From assembly GCF_010501035.1 (NCBI RefSeq), contig NZ_QVMH01000003.1, positions 70,258 to 113,038 on the forward strand: 42,781 nt of DNA, in the 5' to 3' direction. The position numbers and the translations under genes are program-made. Origin of the DNA: Paludibacter sp. 221. Its GTDB lineage: Bacteria; Bacteroidota; Bacteroidia; Bacteroidales; Paludibacteraceae. Position 1 is the first letter of the stretch; each line of letters opens with the position of its first letter. Of this stretch, positions 8,108 to 16,505 are shown piece after piece. Below the pieces are notes generated by a model that saw nothing but the letters and a program-made list of their open reading frames with translations, made no database searches and was not told where the DNA came from.

Positions 8108-8821
8108 CTACTTATTTTTTACCAATGTGCCGATTTTTTCTCCCTGCATTACTTTTTTCAAATTGCCCGGAGTGTCCATATCGAAAACATAAATAGGCAT
8201 ATTGTTTTCCTTGCACATAGTGGTGGCAGTCAAGTCCATAACCTTCAAGTTACGGTTATATATCTCATCATAAGTTATTTCGTCAAACTTCACGGCAGTA
8301 GGGTCTTTTTCAGGGTCGGCGGTATAAATTCCATCTACCCGCGTACCTTTCAGCATCACATCGGCCTCTACCTCAATAGCACGCAGCGATGAGCCTGTAT
8401 CAGTAGTAAAAAAAGGATTTCCCGTCCCGCCCGAAAGAATAACTATTTCGCCTTGCTCCAACGAGGCTATAGCTTTTTGCTTACTATAATACTCCCCTAT
8501 CGGTTCCATCCGTATTGCAGTAAGCACCCGCGAACGCATGCCGGCAGCCTGTAATGCTGAGTTCAACGCAAGGCTATTGATAACTGTAGCCAACATACCC
8601 ATTTGGTCGCCCTGCACCCTGTCAAAACCTTTCGAAGCCCCGCTCAGCCCTCTGAATATATTGCCTCCACCAATTACAATAGCTATCTGAACTCCCATCT
8701 GCGAAATCTCAGCTATTTGCGAAGCATACTCCGCCAAGCGGTTCTCATCAATTCCATATTGCTTACTTCCCATAAGCGATTCGCCACTCAGTTTCAATAA
8801 TATCCGGTTAAATACTGCCAT
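8108..8821 (-). CDS. pyrH: UMP kinase
   Basis: Phosphorylates UMP to UDP in pyrimidine nucleotide synthesis. It is a bacterial hexameric enzyme of the amino-acid-kinase fold, unrelated to eukaryotic UMP/CMP kinase. The 237 residues contain the phosphate-binding KLSGES (10-15), the GGGNIFRG loop (about 53-60), the acceptor region DQMGMLATVINSLAL, the GGTGNPFFTTDT segment and the nucleotide site GTRVDGIYTADPEKDP. All are intact. The start codon is only about 10 nt from the predicted transcription start of the promoter at 8838-8869, so the leader is very short. The gene heads the pyrH-frr unit. Confidence 0.97.
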   Translation of the reverse strand: MAVFNRILLKLSGESLMGSKQYGIDENRLAEYASQIAEISQMGVQIAIVIGGGNIFRGLSGASKGFDRVQGDQMGMLATVINSLALNSALQAAGMRSRVLTAIRMEPIGEYYSKQKAIASLEQGEIVILSGGTGNPFFTTDTGSSLRAIEVEADVMLKGTRVDGIYTADPEKDPTAVKFDEITYDEIYNRNLKVMDLTATTMCKENNMPIYVFDMDTPGNLKKVMQGEKIGTLVKNK

Positions 8822-8837
8822 ATCCTAAAAATTTGAA

Positions 8838-8869
8838 CAAATGTAGCTAATTTGGAATTTATATACAAG
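8838..8869 (-). promoter_or_regulatory. Promoter of pyrH-frr
   Basis: Minus-strand CTTG (8869-8866), a 20-nt spacer and TACATTTG (8845-8838). The -7 element matches TAnnTTTG exactly; the -33 element matches three of four bases. It sits between the rplQ terminator (8876-8912) and the pyrH start at 8821, the expected place for a new transcription start. Confidence 0.65.
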
Positions 8870-8875
8870 TATGCA

Positions 8876-8912
8876 AAAATAAAAAGCGAGATAAAATCAA
8901 TTTACCTCGCTT
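8876..8912 (-). terminator. Terminator at the end of the ribosomal cluster
   Basis: On the minus strand AAGCGAG (8912-8906) pairs with CTCGCTT (8890-8884) and is followed by a T-rich tract from the A-rich 8876-8885. It begins 29 bp after the rplQ stop and marks the 3' end of the roughly 19-kb str-S10-spc-alpha unit. Confidence 0.9.
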
Positions 8913-8940
8913 CATTCTTATATATTAAGATTTTTATTTC

Positions 8941-9516
8941 TTATTCTGCCTTTTCAGCTTCTTTTTCTTCAGTTGCAGGAGCTTCGGCCGGAGTTTCTTC
9001 TACTACCGGAGCTTCTTCGGCTTTTGGTGCTTCTTCAACCGGAGCAGCTTCTTCTTTCACTGTTTCCTTTGCAGGAGCAGCTTCTGTAGTTGCTTTGGCA
9101 GTACCGGCACGACGAGTACGTTTTGTTTTCTTAGCCGACTTTTCTTTCAACATGTTTTCGTTGTAGTCTACTAATTCGATGATACACATTTCAGCATTAT
9201 CACCCAAACGGAAACCTGTTCTTAAGATACGAGTATAGCCACCCGGACGGTCTGCTATTTTTACAGAAATTTCGCGGAACAATTCAGTAACCGCTTCTTT
9301 ATTTTGCAAATAGCTGAAAACCACACGTCTTGAATTAGTAGTATCCTCTTTAGATTTAGTCAAAAGCGGCTCAATATATAATTTTAATGCTTTTGCTTTA
9401 GGCACAGTAGTAGCAATGCGTTTGTGCATGATAAGCGAACATGCCATGTTAGAAAGCATTGCCTTTCTGTGAGCCGTTTTACGGCCTAAATGATTGAATT
9501 TCTTATTGTGTCTCAT
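8941..9516 (-). CDS. rplQ: 50S ribosomal protein L17 with long acidic tail
   Basis: Large-subunit protein near the exit tunnel. Residues 1-122 are a complete L17 ([20 protein letters not shown] through [11 protein letters not shown]). About 65 further residues follow: a basic patch ([13 protein letters not shown]), then a low-complexity Ala/Glu/Pro/Thr stretch ([17 protein letters not shown] and similar). L17 is usually 115-130 residues, and Bacteroidota versions commonly carry an extension; this one is on the long side at 191. The tail is probably disordered. It is the last gene of the cluster, 6 bp after rpoA. Confidence 0.96.
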   Translation of the reverse strand: MRHNKKFNHLGRKTAHRKAMLSNMACSLIMHKRIATTVPKAKALKLYIEPLLTKSKEDTTNSRRVVFSYLQNKEAVTELFREISVKIADRPGGYTRILRTGFRLGDNAEMCIIELVDYNENMLKEKSAKKTKRTRRAGTAKATTEAAPAKETVKEEAAPVEEAPKAEEAPVVEETPAEAPATEEKEAEKAE

Positions 9517-9522
9517 TTTTCG

Positions 9523-10515
9523 TTACTCTTTATCCAATTTATATTTAGAAATATCCATGCCGAATGACAGGTTCAGGCTCTCCAATTTCTCGTCCAACTC
9601 AGTAAGCGATTTTTTACCGAAGTTACGGAACTTCAGCAAATCGTTGCGGTGGTAAGAAACAAGCTGTCCTAAAGTCTCTACATCTGCTGCTTTCAAACAA
9701 TTCAACGCACGTACTGACAAGTCCATGTCGGTAAGTTTTGTTTTAAGCAACTGGCGCATATGAAGTACTTCTTCATCAAATTCATCATTTTCTTCAGCCT
9801 TAGCTTGCTCCAACGATATTTTTTCGTCAGAGAACAGCATGAAGTGGTGAATCAGGATTTTTGCAGCTTCTTTCAACGCCTCTTTCGGATGGATAGAACC
9901 ATCTGTGCTGATTTCTAACACTAATTTTTCGTAATCTGTAATCTGTTCTACACGATAGTTTTCAACTGAATATTTCACGTTGCGAATCGGAGTAAAAATA
10001 GCATCAACCGGTATTACACCAATTTCCGCATTCGGATTTCTGTTTTCTTCGGCAGGAAGATAACCACGTCCTTTATTTACAGTAATATCAATTTGAAAAC
10101 CGGCAGAAGCATCAAGAGTACAAATAACCAAATCAGGATTAAGCACTTCGAAACCAGTAAAATGTTTTCCAATATCGCCGGCTTTAAAAACGGTTTGACC
10201 CGAAACTGAAATTGTTACTTTTTCATTTTCTATTCCTTCAACAACTTGTTTGAATCTTACTTGTTTAAGGTTCAGGATAATGTTAGTAACATCATCAATC
10301 ACTCCCGGAATAGTTGCGAACTCATGGTCAACACCTTCTATTTTGATTGAAGTTATAGCAAAACCTTCTAACGAAGAAAGAAGGATACGACGCAGAGCAT
10401 TACCGATAGTGATACCATAACCGGGCTCGAGCGGACGAAATTCAAATTTACCTTGAAAATCGTCAGCTTCCAACATGATTACTTTATCGGGTTTTTGAAA
10501 TGCTAATATAGCCAT
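9523..10515 (-). CDS. rpoA: RNA polymerase alpha subunit
   Basis: Assembles the core polymerase and contacts upstream promoter DNA and activators. The 330 residues comprise the dimerising N-terminal domain (to about 230, with the [20 protein letters not shown] assembly helix), an acidic linker ([13 protein letters not shown]), and the C-terminal domain ([20 protein letters not shown], then the helix-hairpin-helix around [15 protein letters not shown]). All parts are intact. It sits between rpsD and rplQ, the universal alpha-operon order. Confidence 0.98.
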   Translation of the reverse strand: MAILAFQKPDKVIMLEADDFQGKFEFRPLEPGYGITIGNALRRILLSSLEGFAITSIKIEGVDHEFATIPGVIDDVTNIILNLKQVRFKQVVEGIENEKVTISVSGQTVFKAGDIGKHFTGFEVLNPDLVICTLDASAGFQIDITVNKGRGYLPAEENRNPNAEIGVIPVDAIFTPIRNVKYSVENYRVEQITDYEKLVLEISTDGSIHPKEALKEAAKILIHHFMLFSDEKISLEQAKAEENDEFDEEVLHMRQLLKTKLTDMDLSVRALNCLKAADVETLGQLVSYHRNDLLKFRNFGKKSLTELDEKLESLNLSFGMDISKYKLDKE

Positions 10516-10590
10516 GGATGTTTATTTATTTTATTTTAAAATTACGATTTGAAAAATACAATTAAAATAATACCAACTAAAAGCCGGTTA

Positions 10591-11196
10591 TTATTTAGAG
10601 TACAACTCTACAATTAATTGTTCTTTAATGTTTTCTGGAATATCTTCACGTTCCGGAATATGTAAGAAAGTTCCACCCATGATAGAATCGTTCCATTCAA
10701 TCCAAGGATATTTGCTATGGTTGAAACCACTTAACGATTCGTTGATAACTTCCATTGATTTGTTTTTCTCACGTACTGCGATAACTTGTCCGGGACGCAC
10801 GTGATATGATGGGATATTAACAACTTTTCCATCCACAGTAATGTGACGGTGAGATACTAACTGACGAGCACCTGCACGGGTTTTTGCCATTCCCAAACGA
10901 TAAACTACGTTATCCAAACGAGACTCTAATAATTGCAACAAGATAACCCCTGTTACACCCGGGTTACTTTGAGCTTTTTCATAAAGAATACGGAATTGTT
11001 TTTCTAATACTCCGTAAGTATATTTAGCTTTTTGTTTCTCACGCAACTGTGTGCCATACTCCGAAGTTTTACGACGGCGTGTATTTCCGTGCTGTCCGGG
11101 AGGATAGTTCTTTTTAGATAATACTTTATCTGGTCCGAAAATAGGCTCACCAAATTTACGTGCGATTTTTGATTTTGGTCCGATATATCTTGCCAT
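10591..11196 (-). CDS. rpsD: 30S ribosomal protein S4
   Basis: Primary 16S rRNA binder that nucleates assembly of the 5' domain. The 201 residues begin [18 protein letters not shown] and contain the S4 RNA-binding domain ([28 protein letters not shown], about 90-150). No zinc cysteines are present at the N-terminus, so this is the metal-free form. It lies 75 bp upstream of rpoA. The 223-bp gap on its other side, towards rpsK, holds a long inverted repeat. In E. coli S4 represses its own operon by binding a leader; no comparable pseudoknot could be recognised here. Confidence 0.97.
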   Translation of the reverse strand: MARYIGPKSKIARKFGEPIFGPDKVLSKKNYPPGQHGNTRRRKTSEYGTQLREKQKAKYTYGVLEKQFRILYEKAQSNPGVTGVILLQLLESRLDNVVYRLGMAKTRAGARQLVSHRHITVDGKVVNIPSYHVRPGQVIAVREKNKSMEVINESLSGFNHSKYPWIEWNDSIMGGTFLHIPEREDIPENIKEQLIVELYSK

Positions 11197-11358
11197 TTCT
11201 TTTTAATTGTTTTTTATTTATTATTGTCCTACAGACGGGGAACCAGTACTAATCGTTACAGCCGCGGTTGTAGAGAGGTTTAGAAACACAACCCAAAACA
11301 ATCCTTACCGATTTTTGACGCCTTTTAGACTTGATTTTAATTTACAATTCACATATTT

Positions 11359-11401
11359 ATTTACAATTTACAATCGCCTTATTTGATTGTAAATTGTAAA
11401 T
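11359..11401. repeat. Heptad inverted repeat between rpsK and rpsD
   Basis: ATTTACAATTTACAATC (11359-11375) and its exact reverse complement (11385-11401) form a perfect 17-bp stem, extendable to 19, with a 9-nt loop. Each arm is two and a half copies of the 7-mer ATTTACA. A diverged copy (TTTACAATTCACA, 11341-11353) sits to the left. The rest of the 223-bp gap (11197-11340) shows no gene or promoter match. The stem has no GC-rich core and no U-tract beyond it, so it is not a normal terminator. Confidence 0.85.
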
Positions 11402-11419
11402 AATAAAATCGTAAATAAA

Positions 11420-11809
11420 TTAAACTCTTCTGCGTTTTGGAGGACGACAACCATTGTGTGGTAATGGAGTAACGTCAACTATTTCAGTTACTTCTATTCC
11501 GGCTCCGTGTACAGTACGGATAGCCGATTCGCGACCATTACCCGGTCCTTTTACATAAGCTTTTACTTTGCGTAGTCCTAAGTCGTATGCAACTTTAGCA
11601 CAATCCTGTGCTGCCATTTGCGCTGCATAAGGTGTATTTTTCTTTGAGCCTCTGAATCCCATTTTACCTGCCGAAGACCAAGATATCACTTGTCCTTCAC
11701 CATTGGTAAGTGTGACAATAATGTTGTTGAAAGAAGAGTGAACGTGTAACTGTCCTGCACCATCCACCTTAACAACTCTTTTTTTGGCTGCAACTGTTTT
11801 CTTTGCCAT
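11420..11809 (-). CDS. rpsK: 30S ribosomal protein S11
   Basis: Platform protein of the small subunit that contacts the mRNA exit region with S7. It has 129 residues. After a basic N-terminus ([15 protein letters not shown]) it contains [25 protein letters not shown] and the conserved [38 protein letters not shown] end. Intact and of normal length, 44 bp after rpsM. Confidence 0.98.
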   Translation of the reverse strand: MAKKTVAAKKRVVKVDGAGQLHVHSSFNNIIVTLTNGEGQVISWSSAGKMGFRGSKKNTPYAAQMAAQDCAKVAYDLGLRKVKAYVKGPGNGRESAIRTVHGAGIEVTEIVDVTPLPHNGCRPPKRRRV

Positions 11810-11853
11810 ATTATTATTACTTTACTAAAATTCGCTAATTGTTAATACCTCAA

Positions 11854-12234
11854 TTACTTAGTTGCTTTTTTCTTGTTAGCAACAGTTTTCTTTCTACCTT
11901 TACGGGTACGGGCGTTGTTCTTTGTACTTTGTCCACGTACAGGAAGACCAATACGGTGACGGATACCTCTGTAGCAACCAATATCCATCAAACGTTTGAT
12001 GTTAAGTTGCACTTCCGAACGCAAATCACCCTCTACCTTGTATTGGGCACCGATAATTTCACGGATTTTAGCTGCTTGGTCATCAGTCCAATCTTTCACT
12101 TTAGTGTCTAAATCAACACCAGCTTCATTCAAGATTTTTTTTGCACTACTGCGACCTATTCCGTAGATATAAGTCAATCCAACTTCCCCTCTTTTATTTT
12201 GGGGTAAATCTACTCCGACGATTCTTATTGCCAT
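11854..12234 (-). CDS. rpsM: 30S ribosomal protein S13
   Basis: Head protein of the small subunit that forms bridges to the large subunit and touches the P-site tRNA with its tail. It has 126 residues: [27 protein letters not shown], the [32 protein letters not shown] core, and a long Lys/Arg tail ([19 protein letters not shown]). Normal for the family. It follows rpmJ by 27 bp. Confidence 0.98.
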   Translation of the reverse strand: MAIRIVGVDLPQNKRGEVGLTYIYGIGRSSAKKILNEAGVDLDTKVKDWTDDQAAKIREIIGAQYKVEGDLRSEVQLNIKRLMDIGCYRGIRHRIGLPVRGQSTKNNARTRKGRKKTVANKKKATK

Positions 12235-12261
12235 AAACTAATTTTTTGCAAAAATAATTAA

Positions 12262-12378
12262 TTATCCCTGACGTTGTTTAAACTTAGGATTTTTTTTGTT
12301 GATAACATACAAACGTCCTTTACGACGAACGATTTTGCAATCTTCAGAACGTTTTTTAATAGATGCTCTTACTTTCAT
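12262..12378 (-). CDS. rpmJ: 50S ribosomal protein L36
   Basis: A 38-residue protein, [20 protein letters not shown] through NPKFKQRQG, between infA and rpsM in the universal order. It keeps one cysteine (Cys14) of the four metal ligands found in zinc-binding L36, so this is the zinc-independent type. The start ATG is at 12378 and the TAA at 12262-12264. The gene is short but unmistakable. L36 packs against 23S rRNA at the base of the L7/L12 stalk region. Confidence 0.96.
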   Translation of the reverse strand: MKVRASIKKRSEDCKIVRRKGRLYVINKKNPKFKQRQG

Positions 12379-12388
12379 ATTATTTGTT

Positions 12389-12607
12389 TTATTTGTATCT
12401 GAACGATATTCTTCCCTTTGTCAAATCGTAAGGCGACATTTCCACTTTCACTCTATCACCCGGCAAAATCTTGATATAGTGCATACGCATTTTACCGGAA
12501 ATATGAGCAGTAATAACATGCCCGTTTTCCAATTCTACACGAAACATTGCATTAGATAATGCCTCTACAATTGTTCCGTCTTGTTCTATTGCAGTTTGTT
12601 TAGCCAT
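12389..12607 (-). CDS. infA: Translation initiation factor IF-1
   Basis: A 72-residue OB-fold factor that occupies the ribosomal A site during initiation. The sequence [20 protein letters not shown], then [46 protein letters not shown] is canonical. It has a consensus promoter of its own 44-74 bp upstream, so the genes from infA to rplQ may be expressed partly apart from the upstream ribosomal genes. A small C/G-rich hairpin lies in its leader. Confidence 0.98.
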   Translation of the reverse strand: MAKQTAIEQDGTIVEALSNAMFRVELENGHVITAHISGKMRMHYIKILPGDRVKVEMSPYDLTKGRISFRYK

Positions 12608-12624
12608 AAAATTACCCTTAAATT

Positions 12625-12643
12625 CCCCAAAGGGGCTTTTAAA
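12625..12643. repeat. Short CCCC-AAA-GGGG hairpin repeat before infA
   Basis: CCCC (12625-12628) and GGGG (12632-12635) with a 3-nt loop, followed by GGCTTTTAAA (12634-12643). It shares that 10-mer and the C/G-rich hairpin form with the element beside rsgA (6227-6253). It lies in the leader of the infA transcript predicted from the promoter at 12651-12681. Confidence 0.45.
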
Positions 12644-12650
12644 AAGAATG

Positions 12651-12681
12651 CAAAATTAAACAAAATTATGGTTATTTCAAA
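12651..12681 (-). promoter_or_regulatory. Internal promoter before infA
   Basis: Minus-strand TTTG (12681-12678), a 19-nt spacer and TAATTTTG (12658-12651) match the Bacteroidota consensus exactly. It lies in the 100-bp map-infA gap; the leader would be about 37 nt. The region is AT-rich, so a chance match is possible, but of the gaps I scanned inside the cluster only this one and the one before rpsL gave a complete match. Confidence 0.65.
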
Positions 12682-12707
12682 ATTCTCTATTCAAAAGAGA
12701 GTGGGAT

Positions 12708-13493
12708 TTAAATTGCTCTGTCTCCTAACACCTCTTCGATATATTGAAAACTGGATAAAATATCCGCTTTACCACGGCGTACAGCTATTGAATGCTCAAA
12801 ATGAGCCGAAGGTTTACGATCGATAGTTCTTACAGTCCAACCATCACTTTCGAACACGATATTACGCTTACCTAAATTTATCATAGGTTCAATAGCGATT
12901 GTCATACCTGTTTTCAGCATTGGCCCGTTTCCTTTTCTTCCATAATTCGGAACATCGGGTTTTTCGTGCAAATTGCGGCCTACACCATGTCCTATCATTT
13001 CGCGGACAACAGAGTAACCTCTTTCTTCACAATAAGTCTGAACTGCATTTCCAACATCGCCTAAACGCTTACCTTCAATTGCATTCTCTATACCTTTGTA
13101 CAGAGATTCCTTTGTGGCTTTCATTAGCGCAATAATTTCAGGCTTCACTTCGCCTACACAAAACGTATAGGCCGAATCGCCGTGAAAACCATTGATATAC
13201 GCACCAACATCTACAGATACAATATCCCCGTCTTTCAAAATAACTTTGTCAGAGGGTATTCCGTGTACAACCTGCTCATTTACCGAAGTACAGATAGATT
13301 TCGGGAAACCGCCGTAACCGAGAAAACCCGGTACGGCTCCGTTATCCCTTATAAATTCATCTGCTACCTTGTCCAACTGAGCTGTTGTGACACCGGGAGC
13401 AATTATTTTAGCTACTTCTGCTAATGTCTTTGCTACGATCTGATTACTTATACGAAGTAATTCGATTTCCTCGTCTGATTTTAAAAAAATCAT
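12708..13493 (-). CDS. map: Type I methionine aminopeptidase
   Basis: Removes the initiator methionine from nascent proteins. The protein of 261 residues has the pita-bread fold with the two-metal site: Asp in VDVGAYINGFHGDSAYTF (two aspartates), His in GHGVGRNLHEKPDVPNYG, Glu in AIEPMI, and Glu in FEHSIAV. The substrate-side His in VVHGIPSD is also present. The start MIFLKSDEEIELLRISNQIV is typical. Its position between secY and infA is common in bacterial spc operons; it lies 15 bp after secY. Confidence 0.97.
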   Translation of the reverse strand: MIFLKSDEEIELLRISNQIVAKTLAEVAKIIAPGVTTAQLDKVADEFIRDNGAVPGFLGYGGFPKSICTSVNEQVVHGIPSDKVILKDGDIVSVDVGAYINGFHGDSAYTFCVGEVKPEIIALMKATKESLYKGIENAIEGKRLGDVGNAVQTYCEERGYSVVREMIGHGVGRNLHEKPDVPNYGRKGNGPMLKTGMTIAIEPMINLGKRNIVFESDGWTVRTIDRKPSAHFEHSIAVRRGKADILSSFQYIEEVLGDRAI

Positions 13494-13508
13494 TCGATAT
13501 TTCCTTTC

Positions 13509-14849
13509 TTAATAGGCAGCAACGCTACCTGTACGTCCTTTTATTCTACCTGACTTCATCAACCCGTCGTAATGACGCATCAATAAATGACTTTCTATTT
13601 GCTGCAGTGTATCGAGTACAACACCTACCATAATCAACAGTGAAGTTCCACCGAAGAATTGTGCAAATTCCTGTGATATACCAAGCAAAGATGCAAATGC
13701 AGGCATAATCGCTACAATAGCAAGGAAGAATGAACCCGGCAATGTAATACGCGACATAATAGTGTCGATATATTCAGCAGTTTTCTTTCCCGGTTTTACA
13801 CCCGGAATGAAACCATTGTTACGCTTCATATCTTCAGCCATCTGTGTAGGGTTAATAGTAACCGCAGTATAAAAGTAAGTAAATGCGATAATCATTATAG
13901 CAAATACAAAGTTATACCAAAATCCATTCATATTCAGGAATGTACCCATGAATCCACTAGCACTTTCCGGATTAGCATATTGCATGATTGTAATAGGAAT
14001 AAACATGATTGCCTGAGCAAAAATGATAGGCATTACACCTGCAGCATTTACCTTAAGCGGAATATACTGACGAACACCTCCATATTGTTTATTTCCTACA
14101 ACACGTTTAGCATATTGTACAGGTATTTTACGTGTTCCCTGAACAAGCAGGATAGAAGCTGCAATAACAACCAGCAAGAAAATAATTTCGAGCAGGAACA
14201 TTACCAAACCACCACCGGCATCTGTCAGACGGAATGCAAATTCCCTGATGATTGCACTTGGGAAACGGGCAATGATACCCACCAAGATGATGAATGAGAT
14301 ACCATTTCCAATACCCTTGTCGGTTATACGCTCACCCAACCACATTACGAACATACTGCCCGCACAAAGAATGAGTGTTGAAGAAAAGCTAAACCAAAAT
14401 CCGGCAGGAAACGCGGTACCACTACTTGCCATCTGCATTTTCAGGTTGATAAGGTACGAAGGGCCTTGAAGCAACAAAATTACAACAGTAAGATACCGTG
14501 TAATCTGATTCATTTTTCTACGACCACTTTCGCCCTCACGTTGCATTTTCTGGAAGTAAGGAATAGCGATAGTTAATAACTGTATAACAATCGATGCTGA
14601 GATATAAGGCATGATACCTAATGCAAAAACAGAAGCATTGGCAAACGCACCTCCTGAGAACATATTCAATAAACTCATTAACCCACCACTTGTTTGTTGT
14701 TTAAGTGCTGTTAACGCTCCTGGGTCAATACCAGGAAGAACGATGAATGAACCGAAACGGTAAATCAGCACAAACAAAAACGTTGTTAATAACCGATTAC
14801 GTAGGTCTTCAATCTTCCAGATATTCTTAATTGTCTCTATGAATCTCAT
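13509..14849 (-). CDS. secY: Protein translocase subunit SecY
   Basis: The channel of the Sec translocon in the inner membrane. It has 446 residues and ten hydrophobic segments, starting with LLTTFLFVLIYRFGSFIVLPG. The plug region FSGGAFANASVFALGIMPYI and the cytoplasmic loops used by ribosome and SecA (GTRKIPVQYAKRVVG and FIPGVKPGKKTAEYID) are intact. It lies 4 bp downstream of rplO, so translation is likely coupled. In this window it serves the many exported and outer membrane proteins of the locus. Confidence 0.98.
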   Translation of the reverse strand: MRFIETIKNIWKIEDLRNRLLTTFLFVLIYRFGSFIVLPGIDPGALTALKQQTSGGLMSLLNMFSGGAFANASVFALGIMPYISASIVIQLLTIAIPYFQKMQREGESGRRKMNQITRYLTVVILLLQGPSYLINLKMQMASSGTAFPAGFWFSFSSTLILCAGSMFVMWLGERITDKGIGNGISFIILVGIIARFPSAIIREFAFRLTDAGGGLVMFLLEIIFLLVVIAASILLVQGTRKIPVQYAKRVVGNKQYGGVRQYIPLKVNAAGVMPIIFAQAIMFIPITIMQYANPESASGFMGTFLNMNGFWYNFVFAIMIIAFTYFYTAVTINPTQMAEDMKRNNGFIPGVKPGKKTAEYIDTIMSRITLPGSFFLAIVAIMPAFASLLGISQEFAQFFGGTSLLIMVGVVLDTLQQIESHLLMRHYDGLMKSGRIKGRTGSVAAY

Positions 14850-14853
14850 GCGA

Positions 14854-15300
14854 TTATAATTTTGTTACGGTTCCACCTGCAGCTACGATAGCTTCTTCTG
14901 CCGATTTAGAAAATGCATTAGCTTCAACATCTACTTTTTTTGTCAAAGCACCTTTACCCAAAACCTTCACTAACGAAGATTTAGAGATAAAGCCAGCTTC
15001 TCTCAATTCGCTCAATCCAACTTTAGTTAAGTTTTTGCTTGCAGCAAGTGTTTCGATTGTTTCCAGATTGATAGCTTTATATTCAATACGGTTGATATTC
15101 TTAAATCCGAATTTAGGCAAACGACGTTGAAGCGGCATCTGACCTCCTTCAAAACCTATTTTCTTAGAATAACCTGAACGAGATTTTGCTCCTTTATGTC
15201 CTCTGGTTGAAGTACCACCCATTCCGGAACCAGAACCACGTCCGATTCTTTTTCTGGTTTTCACTGAGCCAGCAGCAGGAGTTAAACTATTTAAATTCAT
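14854..15300 (-). CDS. rplO: 50S ribosomal protein L15
   Basis: Large-subunit assembly protein. It has 148 residues: MNLNSLTPAAGSVKTRKRIG, the Gly-rich RNA-binding arm GRGSGSGMGGTSTRGHKGAKSR, the FEGGQMPLQRRLPKFGF motif, and the C-terminal globular domain. Complete. The 118-bp gap between it and rpmD carries two heptad arrays. Confidence 0.98.
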   Translation of the reverse strand: MNLNSLTPAAGSVKTRKRIGRGSGSGMGGTSTRGHKGAKSRSGYSKKIGFEGGQMPLQRRLPKFGFKNINRIEYKAINLETIETLAASKNLTKVGLSELREAGFISKSSLVKVLGKGALTKKVDVEANAFSKSAEEAIVAAGGTVTKL

Positions 15301-15318
15301 GTCTTTTATATTTTAAAC

Positions 15319-15400
15319 AGTAGTGAGTAGTGAGTAGTGAGTAGTGAGAATAGAGTTAAACGAAACTCCTTGCTCCTTGCTCCTTACTCCTTGCTCCTTT
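15319..15400. repeat. Two facing heptad arrays between rpmD and rplO
   Basis: Left array: AGTAGTG repeated four times plus AG (15319-15348), exact throughout. Right array: CTCCTTG, CTCCTTG, CTCCTTA, CTCCTTG, CTCCTTT (15366-15400), five consecutive 7-mers. They are separated by 17 bp. The two heptamers differ but have opposite purine/pyrimidine polarity, so on one strand the first array is purine-rich and the second pyrimidine-rich. That makes imperfect pairing of the arms possible. No coding potential or promoter is seen in the gap. Confidence 0.9.
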
Positions 15401-15418
15401 TCTGTAAAAGTTAATTAC

Positions 15419-15595
15419 TTATTTTTCTACTTCAACCAAATGTTTCACCTTGTTCACCATTCCCATAATTGCAGGAGTGGCTTCGTGCTCAACAACGGCA
15501 TTCATTTTCTTAAGACCAAGAGCCTCAAGAGTTCTCTTTTGATCTTTAGGAGCATTAATTTTGCTTCTTACTTGTTTTACTTTTATTGTAGCCAT
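15419..15595 (-). CDS. rpmD: 50S ribosomal protein L30
   Basis: A 58-residue protein starting MATIKVKQVRSKINAPKDQK and ending NKVKHLVEVEK, between rpsE and rplO, its standard place. ATG at 15595, TAA at 15419-15421. It carries the L30 core with the QKRTLEALGL helix and the MNAVVEHEATPAIMGMVNKV segment. It is short but unambiguous by sequence and synteny. Confidence 0.97.
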   Translation of the reverse strand: MATIKVKQVRSKINAPKDQKRTLEALGLKKMNAVVEHEATPAIMGMVNKVKHLVEVEK

Positions 15596-15614
15596 AAATA
15601 AAATCTCCTATAAA

Positions 15615-16133
15615 TTATCCGTTAAACACTTTATCAAGCGAAACACCTCTGTTTTGAGCAACAGTGTTAGCATCACGCAATTCGCCCAAAGCAACCATTG
15701 TAGCTTTTACCAAGTTGTGAGGGTTCGACGAACCTTTTGATTTAGCCAATACGTCAGTTATACCAACGCTTTCAAGTACTGCACGCATCGCACCACCAGC
15801 CTTTACTCCGGTACCGGCAGAAGCTGGTTGAATCAATACTTGCGCACCACCAAATTTAGCTAACTGAGCATGAGGAATAGTACCTTTAAGCACAGGAACT
15901 TTAATAAGGTTCTTTTTTGCAGCCTCAGTACCTTTAGCAATAGCAGCAGTTACTTCACCCGCTTTACCAAGTCCCCAGCCAACAATACCATTTTCGTTTC
16001 CAACTACAACAATAGCAGAAAAACTAAAAGTGCGTCCCCCTTTTGTTACTTTTGTAACACGGTTAACAGCTACCAATCTGTCTTTCAATTCCAAATCGTT
16101 AGTCGATTTTACTCTATTCATATTTGTTGCCAT
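15615..16133 (-). CDS. rpsE: 30S ribosomal protein S5
   Basis: Small-subunit protein at the mRNA entry site involved in accuracy. It has 172 residues. The S5 double-stranded RNA-binding domain is visible ([20 protein letters not shown] through [21 protein letters not shown]), then the C-terminal domain with [27 protein letters not shown]. The loop around [10 protein letters not shown], where spectinomycin resistance changes occur in other bacteria, looks ordinary. It lies 6 bp after rplR. Confidence 0.98.
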   Translation of the reverse strand: MATNMNRVKSTNDLELKDRLVAVNRVTKVTKGGRTFSFSAIVVVGNENGIVGWGLGKAGEVTAAIAKGTEAAKKNLIKVPVLKGTIPHAQLAKFGGAQVLIQPASAGTGVKAGGAMRAVLESVGITDVLAKSKGSSNPHNLVKATMVALGELRDANTVAQNRGVSLDKVFNG

Positions 16134-16139
16134 ACTCGA

Positions 16140-16484
16140 TTAAAATTTAAGTCCACCTTCGCGAGCTGCGTCAGCTAATTGTTTAACTCTACCATGGTAC
16201 AGGTAACCATTACGGTCGAATACCACTTCTTTAATTCCAGCTTCCTGAGCAGTTTTCGCTACGAGGGCTCCAACTTTTGCAGCTTGCTCTTTTTTGTTTA
16301 CTTTATCTTTCATTCCTAAAGAAGATGCAGTAGCAAGAGTCTTACCATTTACATCGTCAATAAGCTGAACATAAATCTGTGTATTGCTTCTGAACACAGT
16401 CATACGTGGTTTTTCAGCAGTACCCGACACCCTGTGGCGGATATGTGCTTTTATTCTTTGTCTTCTATTATTTTTTCCAGTCAT
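16140..16484 (-). CDS. rplR: 50S ribosomal protein L18
   Basis: 5S rRNA-binding protein of the central protuberance. It has 114 residues, with the basic N-terminus [20 protein letters not shown], the [20 protein letters not shown] strand and the C-terminal [26 protein letters not shown]. Complete and of standard length, in the order rplF-rplR-rpsE. Confidence 0.98.
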   Translation of the reverse strand: MTGKNNRRQRIKAHIRHRVSGTAEKPRMTVFRSNTQIYVQLIDDVNGKTLATASSLGMKDKVNKKEQAAKVGALVAKTAQEAGIKEVVFDRNGYLYHGRVKQLADAAREGGLKF

Positions 16485-16505
16485 AATTTCACAAGTTTAC
16501 GAAAA

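Noticed and set aside
12262-12378. rpmJ as a degraded gene because of missing cysteines
   Set aside because: Zinc-free L36 is a normal form; length, sequence and gene order are all standard.
15319-15400. Heptad arrays as a CRISPR array
   Set aside because: The units are 7 bp and directly adjacent, without 30-bp spacers, and no cas genes are nearby.
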